Shown here one piece after another: positions 28,773 to 39,108 of a stretch of 39,563 nucleotides of DNA. Under the pieces are notes generated by a model, which was given only the letters and a program-made list of their open reading frames with translations, had not been told where the DNA came from and made no database searches. Within the stretch, counting starts at the first letter, position 1, and each line of letters starts with the position of its first letter. The position numbers and the translations under genes are program-made. The stretch is from Terramyces sp. JEL0728 (taxonomy: Eukaryota; Chytridiomycota; Chytridiomycetes; Rhizophydiales; Terramycetaceae), in assembly GCA_027603945.1 (NCBI GenBank), contig JADIIU010000114.1, positions 1 through 39,563 on the forward strand, in the 5' to 3' direction.

Positions 28773-29765
28773 CTACAATTTACTTTGAGCAAAGAACAAA
28801 GAGATGATTGCGTTGATTTCGTCTGGAATTTCAATCATCACCCAGTGTCCTGCTTTGACTGACGTAAAAGCACATTGGGGAACATGCTTTTTCATCTTCT
28901 TTGCCATTGCGGGTACCAAATAAGGGTCATTTTCAGCAAGAACATACAAGCACCTTGCTTTAACTGGCCCTAATCCCTCCTGTTCTTTTTCCCAATTGAT
29001 TCTTCGCGTTCTATACCAATTCAAAGGGCCGTGGAACCCTTGATGAATAAACAATTACCTTTTTCAGCATACATACGCTTGTGGTACGACATGTCTGGGA
29101 TAAACGCCATTTTGGAATCCTGGACATTACCGAAAATCGATTTGGCAATCTCAAACTTGTTTGGTGCACCAAACATCCAATTAAAGAATTCATCAACGTT
29201 CTCATCCAACAATTTGTCTGTTTTTGGGTCTGCCAAGTGCTTTTGGTACATGAAATTAGGAAGCATCTTAACAACGTCGTCAATTGGAATAAACGTCTTG
29301 TTTACTGGGTTGTATGGCGTGCAAAGAGCAATCATTGATATAATGCGATCTGGATAGTATTGAGCAAGTCTCCAAGCAACTGCACCGCTAGATTAAGATG
29401 GATGTACCCCCAATCATGTCCGACCAAATGGAACTTTTTTGCGCCGACTGATTCCATAAGAAATGCCAAGTCATCTTATTTAGAATTGGCGCTACCTGAA
29501 ACAGATTTAAAAGTATATCGTTCCAATCCCTCCGTTGCTGCATTTGGCTGATCTGTTTCGCCATATCCAGCCATATCTGGTACAATCACTCTGTACTGTT
29601 TCGAAAGATATTTGATTTGGTTTCTCCATCCATACCACAAATCAGGAAAGCTAGAGTTATTTCAACGTACCCATGAACAAGCAGTATGAACGGACCCTTT
29701 CCTTGATCAACGTAGTGGTATTTCAGCCCTCGGATTGTTAAATAGCAATGGTTAAATGAATCCAT
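28773..29765 (-). CDS. Alpha/beta hydrolase, epoxide hydrolase type
   Basis: Five exons on the minus strand: 29671..29765, 29496..29650, 29408..29474, 29059..29387 and 28773..29038 (303 residues). Introns are 20, 21, 20 and 20 nt. The spliced protein has the oxyanion motif HGFPD (residues 31-35), [15 protein letters not shown], the nucleophile motif [13 protein letters not shown] (Asp104), cap tyrosines in FMYQKHL and GPLNWYRTR, an acid in AENDPYLVP and the catalytic His in [11 protein letters not shown]. Two introns cut catalytic motifs: HG/FPD and HDWG/G. The likely activity is hydrolysis of epoxides to diols in the cytosol; haloalkane or fluoroacetate dehalogenases share the fold, but the two cap tyrosines favour epoxide hydrolase. 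The 21-nt intron contains an in-frame stop if retained. Confidence 0.9.
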
Positions 29766-29970
29766 CCAAGTTTTTCGTAAAGAAATTCGGCCTAACTCGC
29801 CCGCACCTGATTCGACGGCTGATCATATGGATGATTAATAAAAAGTTCTGCCAGGAATATCTGACTGCAATAGTCTAATTATTCGCCAGAGCACCTGTCT
29901 GTTTTTGCCGCTTCAAATCAAAATAACCGCATTTGGCTTTTGATAAAAATTTCAACAAAAACCTCATACA

Positions 29971-31147
29971 ATGACACTCGTAGACGACTATGTAGCACTC
30001 GTAATGAGCTATGCATACCAATTCCCTTCAATGGCAAAGTATTTCTTGCTAATATAGAAAAATATGGGACTTTAACATGACTGTAATGCAAGAAGTCAAC
30101 AAACTCTCTCCCAGAGTGAAGCAGAACATGCTCAAAGCACTGGGGCTAATCAGAGATTTGAGCTTGAAATCAATAGAGCAAATGCGTAAAGTTTATCCCT
30201 CAGTAATGAAAATTGGAACCAGACGAATTGAAGAATGGAAGCAACCTCATAGCATAATTTTACATCCTTTAGCTTACTTTGTTGCCTTTTGGTTCCCTGT
30301 TCGAGATCAGTGGGAATCTGTGGATAACGGCGACAGAATCATTTATGTTGGAAGTATCGCGTCGCTAATGTAGACCAACAGGTGTATGGGCTTGGCACCC
30401 TTTCCTTTGTCGCTGTTGTTTATTTCAAGACCGGCAAACTTGTAAGAGTGGTTACAGAAGGTTTCCATTTCACGATACCAATATGGAAGCACCTTATAGA
30501 ATATTTGGGTGCAATAGATGCAACTAGAGCCAACGCAATAGATCAAGCCTGCGAATCCGGCCATACACTGCTAATTTATCCTGGAGGAATCAAGGAGTTC
30601 TTTAAAAAAGCAGATGCACAGAAATATGACTTGGACTTTAAAGAAAAGCATTTGTTAACAGTTACTCGTTTACTACAAACTTGTGGTACAAAATATTAAT
30701 TTAGAATACACCGCCATTCCATTTGGTAATATTGGCGCGTCAGATATGGTCAAGGTGCTGTTTAATGTGCCAGTCAACCCACAAGATATGCAGAAAACTG
30801 TCCCGGTCGTGATGCCAGTTTCATACCAGAGGCAATACATCCACTTTGGCAGTCCAATAAGGGCAAAAGACTTGTCCCGACCGGTATACATGCCTTTGAT
30901 CGTTGCGTGCACAAGCACAAGAGACGACGCTCTTGATCATCGAAAACGTGAAGGCGATTCGCGATATTTATTACAAACTATCCACAAAGGAGTTGTGTTT
31001 GTCCAAAGCTACTTTTTAAGAGACAATGGGATCATCATGCAAACCAGCAGAGCTAGCCAAAGAGTTGTTAAACAGACCGTTGTTACTGGTGCAAAGCAGG
31101 TCCTAGAATATTTCCAAGACGGGCCTAAAATCGAACAAATTTCATAA
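29971..31147 (+). CDS. LPLAT-fold acyltransferase-like protein (TMEM68/DGAT type) lacking the HX4D pair
   Basis: Four exons: 29971..30038, 30058..30353, 30374..30685 and 30705..31147 (372 residues). Introns are 19, 20 and 19 nt. The first exon (MTLVDDYVALVMSYAYQFPS) was recognised only through the 19-nt intron 30039..30057 (ending GCTAATATAG) that joins it in phase. The body fits diacylglycerol-type acyltransferases: IIYVGNQQVYGLGTL (motif I position), an FHFTIPIWKHLIEYLGAI segment, LLIYPGGIKEFF (motif III), and LLQTCEYTAIPFGNIGASDMV (motif IV). Motif I normally reads N-H-x4-D; here His is Gln and Asp is Gly, so the usual catalytic pair is absent. The role may be lipid binding or regulation rather than acyl transfer. 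It is divergent from the epoxide hydrolase (205 bp spacer). Confidence 0.8.
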
Positions 31148-31265
31148 TTTTATAAATCTTTCTGTGCAAATTGTTTTGACTGCAAAGAATCTGCATTACG
31201 ATATTGAACCGCCCAATAGTATCACCATGAGCGGATGTAACATTTCTTGACAATTTAAATTTCAA

Positions 31266-33103
31266 ATGGAAAAAAAAATAAAGCTGGAAAATGAAGCAGT
31301 CAAAGTAAAGGAAATTGCAACACTGTCCGAAGAGTCTGTTGGAATAACCAGCTATATCAATCAGCAACCAGCAGGATTAGCTGGGATCATAAAGCACAGA
31401 TTTGATGATTTTCATGTTCACGAAATTGACCCTAACGACAATATCGTCTATCTTACTAGTACTAAAGTGCCAAAGACAGAGTCTAGTGAATTGCCAGAAA
31501 AAGAGCGAATAGAACTGTTGTCCTCCCTGCTGGACGATTCGTTATTCTCTGGCAAATTTGAAGAATTTCTCCATTCCAGCGTAATTAAAAGTATTTCGTC
31601 GCCAGAAATCAGTGACAAGGATAAACGGACTCTTATTCATCAAAAGACTCGGGAACTGTTTTCCAATATTGATTCAAAGACGGACGGAAATACCATCAAT
31701 TTCACTTTTAAAAAGAAAGGAAAGAATGAAAGAATTAATTGGAAAGCATTGGGCGGAGAATACCTTCATTTCACTCTGTATAAAGAAAATAGAGATACAA
31801 TGGTACTTGGTACTAACAAAAGGATGCAATCAACATCATATCAAAGTTGGTGCGAGCAGACAGCAAGTCGTTTACTTATCCTGGCACAAAGGATAAACGC
31901 GCAATAACAACGCAAAAGGTTTCAGTTAAAGGAATCACTGCAGAGCGTTTAAGCGGAATCAACGATAAATTAAACAACATCAAGTTGGGAAATTTCTCTT
32001 ACCACCCTGAAAATTTGCAATTGGGCGATGCAAACGGGAATCATTTCACAATTGGTTGGTATTATTAATGTTAGCTATCAGAAATGTTGATATTTTGAGC
32101 CAAGAAAATATTGACCTTGCAATAGAGTCACTAGGAAAACACGGATTTATCAACTACTTTGGGATGCAAAGGTTTGGAACCCGAAAAATTCCGACCTATC
32201 ATGTTGGAATCGCAATGCTGGGTGAAAAGTGGGAAAAGGCCACAGAGTTGATACTGGCTGGCGATGGCGAAGACGATAAAGAAGAAATTAAACAAGCTAG
32301 AAAGGTGTATACCGAAGAAAAAGATGCTAGGAAGGCAGCAGAATTAATGCCTAGATTCTGTATCGCTGAAAAAGCCATTTTGACTTCATTTTCAAAACAA
32401 AAAGGCAAATCAAATCATTTCCAAGCAATCCAAGCTATTCAAAAGAATATGCGCACAATGTATGTTCACGCGTATCAATCATACGTCTGGAATCACGTAG
32501 CGTCAAAGCGATTCGAATTGTACGGTTTAAATGTCATTAAAGGCGATTTAGTGATGGAGAAAACAAGGGAATCTAAAGTGGATGATAATGGTAAACGGTC
32601 AAGAAGAAATGTTAAAGTTACGGTTGTTGAAGACCCATCAAAACACTCTATCTACGATGTCGTACTGCCATTGCCTGGCCATTCTGTTATTTATCCTGCA
32701 ACCATGGTATCTGATTATGAATCCATAATGAAAAAAGACGGGTTCAGTCCACACGAAATGGCTCGCAAAATCAAGTAACAGTCATTAACTCAGCGAAATC
32801 AATCTCCCAGGTGACTACAGACATTTCGTCTCTTTACCAAAGAACGTATCTGGCAAAATAGTAAAATACAGCGACTCTAACGATCTAAATTCCTTGATTG
32901 AAAGTGATATCAACAAAATCCAAAAGGATTTCCAACAAGACCCAGACGGCGAATCTGTCGCTTACATAGTCGAGTTTAGTCTTGGTACATCACAGTATGC
33001 CACAATGGCTTTACGAGAGCTTTTGAAAGCTGAGACTGGTGCTGGATATCAAGCTGTCAAATCGCAAGATCAAAGGAAAAGAAATATTGAACAGGTTGAA
33101 TAA
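31266..33103 (+). CDS. PUS7: tRNA/U2 snRNA pseudouridine synthase Pus7 (TruD family)
   Basis: Four exons: 31266..31802, 31823..32054, 32075..32774 and 32794..33103 (592 residues). Introns are 20, 20, 20-minus-1 (19) nt; the first contains the textbook branch site TACTAAC. Splicing gives YKENRDTMDAINIISKLVRA and then YPGTKDKRAIT, where the Asp near residue 203 is the TruD-family nucleophile. Later junctions give HFTIAIRNVDILSQ and INEINLPGDYRHF. NYFGMQRFGT (motif III) is intact. In yeast Pus7 modifies U2 snRNA, tRNAs and 5S rRNA; U2 pseudouridylation near the branch-site-recognition region is notable given the extreme introns here. The stop lies inside AATAAA (33099..33104). Confidence 0.94.
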
Positions 33104-33154
33104 ACTGCTCCATTATATTGGGCACAAACGATTTTGATACGAGATATTATTTAT

Positions 33155-35030
33155 TTAAATGAATAATACAATAAGAAAAGAGAGCGAGAGCGAGATCGAC
33201 GATGCTGAACTGAGAATTGGCTGAGAAGAATCGACTGGCTGCTTTTGATTTGAGTTTGCAGCGTTTGCCAAATAACCAAACTTTGGACCAAAGATTTTAC
33301 CCTGTGGTTTGGATAACTCACTTGGGGGAACGTATTGGTCAGATTTTGGTAAATCGATGTTTGATGATACTCGCGGTTCAGGTGAATTGTTGTTTGGAGT
33401 GTATTGTGAAGGCTGAGTTGGAGTAGTATCTGTGGTTGTTGCCATAGAAGTAACAACAGGGATCTCACTTGCTGCAGTTGAAGTTGTAAGAGATTGAGTG
33501 GTGGAGGTTTGTGTTCCTTGAGTGGTTGATTGAGTAGTCGTTCGGGTAGTTGATTGAGTAGTCGCTCCGGTAGTTGCTCCAGTAGTTGATTGAGTAGTCG
33601 CTCTGGTAGTTGATCGAGTAGCTGTAATTCCTGCCAAAGTAGTCTGAATTGTAGCTACTGGTAAAGTAGTTGTTGGGTTAACTTTAATGTTGTCAACAGT
33701 AGTTGTTGCAAGTGGGGATTTAGGTTTTTGGCAGAATGTATCAAGAGTGAGCTTTCCAGTGTTGAAAATATCAAATGAATCATCAAACGGTTTGAACACT
33801 TTGATTACTGAATCTCCGTGGACCTTGAACGACAAATTAGTTTGGCTGATCAACGCAACTCCAAAGTTTCCATTTGGACAAGTATTAAACTTTCCAGTAT
33901 CAAACTCCAGCCCTAGTGACGTGTCAACTGGTAAAGATGCATCCAGCGTGAATATTTTCAATACTTCAAGGTTCATCTGGATAGATGGAATCAAGTGAGC
34001 GCTGACGGATACTTGGATATCCTTGGAAACTGTCAATGGATGTTCCTTGAACTTTGGAGTCTGTGTAAATGTTGGTTTTTGATGGGCAACAGCAGTGAAA
34101 CCAAAGTCATAGTTGAACTCGAACCCATAAACGAAATCGATATTTTCAGTGACACTATAAGATACTCCAGCGTCGAATGCAATGGCAGGACCAAAGTTAA
34201 ACAACCCTTTGACTGCAACTGGATCCAATGATTTGGTAAACAAGTTTACTTGCTTCAAGAAATTATTATCAGCTGCCAGAACTCGTGCATCCAAATCCAT
34301 GGTAGCAAACATGTTTCCATTGATGGTGAATTTGTAGTCTTTCAATGACAGACGAGTTCCGGAAGCAGTAATTTCAAAGTTTACATTTCCATCTACAAAG
34401 CAGTTGGTGCAAGATAGCTGAGCTTGATCGTTTCCGAATATTTTAATGTCTGGATTAACAGCTTTTCCATCCGCAAAGTTGATTGCAATTGGAAGATTCT
34501 TTAAAGTAGTGCTTCTTTTGTTTCCCGCCTGTTCAACGTGCGCAATGTTTAAATCATATTCATCGATAACATTGTGCAGCTCCGCTGGTGTAAAATTGAC
34601 AGAGATTTGAGAACCATTCAAAGTAAGTTTTCCCACTTGGTAAGCAGTGGTTTCATCCAAATCATGGCATTGGACTTCGTGATTAATTAGAAAGTGTAGG
34701 TTATCAACGGTGTTCCATGTGGTAATTGCCTGCTCTGCACTTGCAGAATCATTAAACTGTAGTTTAATAATGTCGTTTTGGCAAGTGATCTGAATACCCT
34801 TAGATTAGCGAAATAGTTACAGGAAAGTTACCCAGATTTACAGTTGGAAAAGTTGGGGTTATTTGCATCCCAGCAACAACGATACTGTTGTCAGGCTTTT
34901 CTAATTCGTATGACGCTTGGACTCTTGGTAGTGGATGATAACCATCTCTGGCAACTGGGACTGTTGACAGGTAGTTTGTGGTTTGAGCAGCAGCAGCAAA
35001 TACTAGGCAAGATACGTATGCAAACTTCAT
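33155..35030 (-). CDS. Secreted GPI-type protein with a large beta-rich ectodomain, unknown
   Basis: Two exons on the minus strand, 34821..35030 and 33155..34798, with a 22-nt intron (34799..34820, GCTAATCTAAG end), give 617 residues. The signal peptide (MKFAYVSCLVFAAAA) is followed by about 360 residues of ectodomain with alternating hydrophobic strands, paired Cys residues (ITCQND, VQCHDL, LSCTNCFVDG) and NVNFEITASG/FTINGNMFATMDLD segments. The general look recalls the fungal secreted DUF7029/DUF7223 proteins, but I cannot confirm this. A Thr/Ser stalk of TTRATTQSTTG repeats, a Pro/Asn/Ser segment and a hydrophobic tail (ISLSLSFLIVLFI) complete it. A TATA box lies about 35 bp upstream. Its stop overlaps AATAAA by one base and is about 50 bp from the convergent PUS7 stop. 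Confidence 0.8.
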
Positions 35031-35060
35031 TCTATTTAATTGATTGCTTGTGCTACCAAC

Positions 35061-35068
35061 TATTTATA
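35061..35068 (-). promoter_or_regulatory. TATA box of gene 33155..35030
   Basis: TATAAATA on the minus strand, in a GAGGTATAAATAGTTGG context, lies 31-38 bp before the ATG at 35030. The leader ends in TTAAATAGAATG, similar in its last bases (AGA before ATG) to the leaders of other secreted genes. Confidence 0.55.
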
Positions 35069-35621
35069 CCTCGCCCAACAATTATCCTAATAGGGTTGCG
35101 AAGGGGGTTTGGAGGCGTACATTAAAGTAGCCCAGAAAGTATCTCGCTGCAAGCTGGTTTTACCAGAACAGACTGTTTAGAAGGGATAGGTATCAAATAA
35201 AAACACAGCTTTTTTCGTCAATCATGTGTAGAACCTGTTATGGAAGAGTAACCAGAGATATGGGAAAACACGAAAATTTAGGCTCACCATTTCACTGGAA
35301 AAAGCCCAAGATAAACCCCGAATAATTTTGGGAAGCGATATAAACAGATGGTTATTGTAAAAGCTATTGGTATTACATGGCAATTGTATTTCAAGATAAA
35401 TGATAAGTTAAACCGAATATCAAATGTTTAATTTTTGAATGAGATTAGAAACAGTCAATCTGTAAATAGAAAAACACTGCAAAATGATGGAGCGGTACCC
35501 CAAAAGGCAGTGTTTCTAAAATGAATATTAATTGTTTCAGTGGTAATGAGGAGGAAGGTTATCAGTCTATCCTTCAATTCGAATAACAATCGAATTCTTA
35601 TTCAATACTATTTTATTAGAT
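35069..35621. other. Intergenic spacer
   Basis: No supported gene in about 550 bp. A 33-codon plus-strand ORF (35224..35325, starting MCRTCYGRVTRDMG) is present but has no supporting signal. The right end carries the AATAAA (on the minus strand, within CTAATAAAATAG) of the nucleoporin gene. Confidence 0.45.
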
Positions 35622-38600
35622 TCAGCGACGACCACCTTTTGGACCTCGTCTGAATTTAGGGGTAGCCATTGGTCTATTCATATTAGGAGGAAGGTTTTGC
35701 GAAGGTTGCGAGTTGCCAGCACCGAATTGGAAGCTTTGGGGAGCAGAAGCTCCAAAATTGAATGATGGTGCTCCTGTTGGAGCTTGAAAGTTGAAACCAG
35801 CAGATTGATTCGATTGCCCAAACGTAGGCGGATTTGTTGTAGGCTGGCCAAACGTAGCAGTTGACTGGCCAAATGTAGGAGCAGGGTTATTACCAAATGC
35901 AGGGGCAGGGTTAGTGGTATTTCCAGGCTGTCCAAAGTTATTATTCTGGCCAAAACCAGTCTGACCAGGCTGGCTTGGCGCACCAAAACCAGCAGCAGGT
36001 TGAGTACCAAATGTATTTGGTTGTGGTTGAGCGCTATTACTTCCAAAAGTTGTATTTGCACCGCCAAATGTAGAGTTGGACGTTCCGAAAGTGTTGGTCT
36101 GTCCAAAAGTATTGGTATTGCCAGAAGTATTCGTATTTGTCTGTCCAAATGCATTATTACCACCAAAAGAAGGCGTTGTACTCGTCTGACCAAATGCGTT
36201 GGCTGGTGCGTTTGCTTGTCCAAATGCAGGAGCAGGAGCAGGAGTAGTTGCAGTCTGGCCAAAAGCAGGAGGCTTTGCTGTATTTGCGCCAAAAGTAGTG
36301 GTGTTGCTATTTTGACCAAAGCTAGTATTACTTTGTCCAAAAGAAGGAGCGTTTTGACCAAAACTAGTATTGCCCTGTCCGAATGATGGTGCAGTGGTGT
36401 TGCTTTGCCCGAACGTCGGAGCAGCCGGCTGACCAAAAGATGGCGTGCTGGTTGTTGTTTCTGCTGGCTTTCCAAAGGTAGGTGCTGAATTCGGTGCAGG
36501 TGGTTGGCCAAAGGAAAACGTAGCAGGTGGGTTCGCCGTATTACTTGCGTTAGTTTGACCAAAGGATGGAGTGGTTGACAGGGTGTTTTGACCAAAAGAA
36601 GGAACTGTTGTATTAGTAGAACCTGTTCCTTCTGCTGGTTTAGTATCTGCTGGTTTACCAAATGTAAATGTAGGCGCTTTATCCTTCTGCTCTGCTGGGT
36701 TTCCAAATGAAAATGATGGTGCCGGGGTGGTTTCTGTTGGCTTTCCAAGCGAAAAAGTTGGAGCACTAGTATTTGATGTGCCAGTTTCAGTCTTTTCACC
36801 TGGCTTACCAAATGAAAACGTTGGCGCAGTAGAAGGTGCAGCTGTTTCCGGTTTATTTTCAGCAGGCTTTCCAAATGAAAACATTGGAACACTAGGAGCG
36901 TCTTTTTTCTCTTCAGCTGGTTTCCCAAACGAGAAAGACGGTGTAATTGCAGATGGGGCCTCTTTTGTTTCTACCGGTTTACCAAAGGAAAATGCTGGTG
37001 CTGCTGTGGTATCTGCAGGTTTGCCAAATGTAAATGTCGGTGCATCAGGCTTATCTGATCCTTTTGTTTCTGCTGGCTTGCCAAATGTAAATGTCGGGAT
37101 TGATGGTTTCAGAGTGCTTTCTCCAGAATCCTTTTTCTCTTCTGGTTTTCCAAAAGTAAAAGTTTTTAAAGAATCATTCTTTACATCTGCCAATGGTGGG
37201 ACACTCGTGTTTTCAGTAGGTTTTCCAAATGAAAAGGCAGGTGGTGCAGTAATATCTGTTTTTTCCGTTTTAGGCAAGGTAAACAATGGTGTCTTTTCCA
37301 CTTTCTTATTTTCAACTTTAGATGGCGTATCTTGCCCAAAAGTAAACAGCTGATCTGGCTTTGCATCAGTGGTATCTTTTTTTGCTACTGGAGCTGTGAA
37401 AAGGGCAGGGTTTTCTTCAGACGTTTTTGCTGCTACTACAATTTCCTTTTGTCCATCCTTATTTTCTGGAGCTGCAAAGTAGACTTTTTTAACTGTTATT
37501 TCTGGAACTGCAAATTCATCCTTTTTGGCAGGAGATTCTTGCATTAAATAATCAATTACCTTTCTTTAATCTGTTGATTGTAATTTCATCCAATTCATCT
37601 TCATCCAGTTCCTTCCTCAATCTTTTTTTAGTTCCATCCTCAGTTGACGATATTGGCAGTCTAACTGGTGCTTGATCTTGGCTCAATTCCGTGCTTTTCG
37701 TAATATCAAATCCAAGATTCTGAATTAGCGAGTGTATACCTTGAAAAACTCTATTCTCTTTTTCACAATCGTTTCTTCTTCTTGTTTAGTCTTTACTTTT
37801 TTCTTTAAGCGAACATTGTCGCCTAATTGCCAAGAGAATCCATCTTCAGGTAAAAGATTTTCAGGAAATTCATCCTCTTCAAACTTTCTTTTTGATTTGT
37901 TGGATTTTTCAACCCGACTTTCAGTTGGTTTTTCAGCTTGTTTATCTGTTGTTTTAACTTTGATTTCATTTTGATTCTGGTTTGCATCACCAAGCGATTC
38001 AAATAGCCCAACTCTGCTTCTTACCGATGTAACGCCTTTGCGAACCTGACGTTAATATTCAATTACGCTGCCTGGTGTCTTTTTTGTTGTTCTTCCAGCA
38101 GTTTTCTTTTTTCTAATTGGAGTTGCAGAGGACTTTTTTCTTTCCGGTTTCACTTCAGAGCTAATGTCTGCAATTTCACCAGAATCTAGTTCCAATTCAT
38201 CCTTGTTTGTTACTCTAACCAATGGACTTGGTGTAACAGGAGCATAGCTTTTTACTTCCATTGGCCGTGGAGTATCAACATGTACTTTGACAGGAGTCTC
38301 TACTTGAACTCTTGGTAGCGGTGATTTGAATTCTTTGACTGCGTGATGTTGTTGGGTTTGAATGACTGGCACGCTTGGGTTGAAAACAGATTTCCGTTCT
38401 GGCTTGCTAAATTCAGCTGATTTCTTTGGTCTGAAAAGATTATCCTGTACGTTTATAGGGCTAAAGCTTGAATCTTTGAATGGTGAAATGACTCCCAATC
38501 CAGGGGTGTTTCCAGCGATTTTTCGTGGAGACTCGAATTTAAAACTTTTCACTGCCATTAAAATCAGTTACCATTATCTGAACCTGATTGTGACACTAAT

Positions 38601-38807
38601 ACCAGCTGCTCTCCCTTTAATCCAGAGTTGAAATTAGTCCTTGGTGATTGATAAACTCTTCTTGGTGGTTGCATCGTCGCAGCTCTTCTCCTTGCTTGTC
38701 TATATTAGCGCAGATTACTCTTGCTTTTGCTCCACTAGATTCTGTTGGTATCTGTAATATATAAATAGAGACGCTACTATTACTCCAAGAGTAATGTAAA
38801 CGATCAT
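35622..38807 (-). CDS. FG-repeat nucleoporin with an N-terminal transmembrane helix (POM121-like architecture)
   Basis: Six exons on the minus strand: 38719..38807, 38572..38699, 38067..38551, 37740..38045, 37560..37719 and 35622..37537 (1027 residues). Introns are 19, 20, 21, 20 and 22 nt. The first two exons give a membrane segment (VYITLGVIVASLFIYY) followed by a basic RRRAATMQPPRRVYQSPR stretch. Then come SPRKIAGNTPGLG, two lysine-rich clusters resembling nuclear localisation signals, and about 600 residues of FG repeats: FSFGKP/FTFGKP units first, then SFGQ/FGQ/FGN units. It ends in a basic KFRRGPKGGRR. The role is a nuclear-pore FG Nup on the pore-membrane or nuclear side. An ATG at 38674 or 38557 could start a shorter form without the helix. 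The stop is followed at once by AATAAA. Confidence 0.82.
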
Positions 38808-39108
38808 TTTTGGGGATTTTTTTTCGTGTAAGAAAAAGTTTGAAATTTATCAGACGAGTTGTAAATCTTATTCTCAAGACACTTATTTGCGGTAAGTAGA
38901 GTCCAGAGTATTACACAAACCTCTTCCGTGGGGCCATATAATGAGAAACTCAATCTCTGCAGTTATTCGGCTGGAAATATTCAAGTGATTAATTATCGAG
39001 GTTCAGATATACACTCGTTGAAATATCTCTACTTTCAAACAGTTGCACTCACAGAATCCCCATTGTACTTTTGAAAAGTATGATAGTTTGTTATCCAGGA
39101 AAGAGTCT
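38808..39108. other. Intergenic region between nucleoporin and VWA gene
   Basis: About 300 bp. It holds the short leader and promoter of the nucleoporin gene (no clear TATA box) and the 3' flank of the VWA fragment. On the minus strand, a shifted frame continuing beyond the VWA stop (IRDSFLDNKLSYFS) stays open for about 37 codons, which may be former coding sequence. Confidence 0.4.

Noticed and set aside
35224..35325. A 33-codon plus-strand ORF with a CxxC motif
   Set aside because: There is no recognisable family, no clear promoter or poly(A) arrangement, and the length is expected by chance.
38617..38877. An 86-codon minus-strand ORF upstream of the nucleoporin
   Set aside because: A different frame of the same strand gives the membrane helix and joins the nucleoporin through two canonical tiny introns; this ORF is a shadow.
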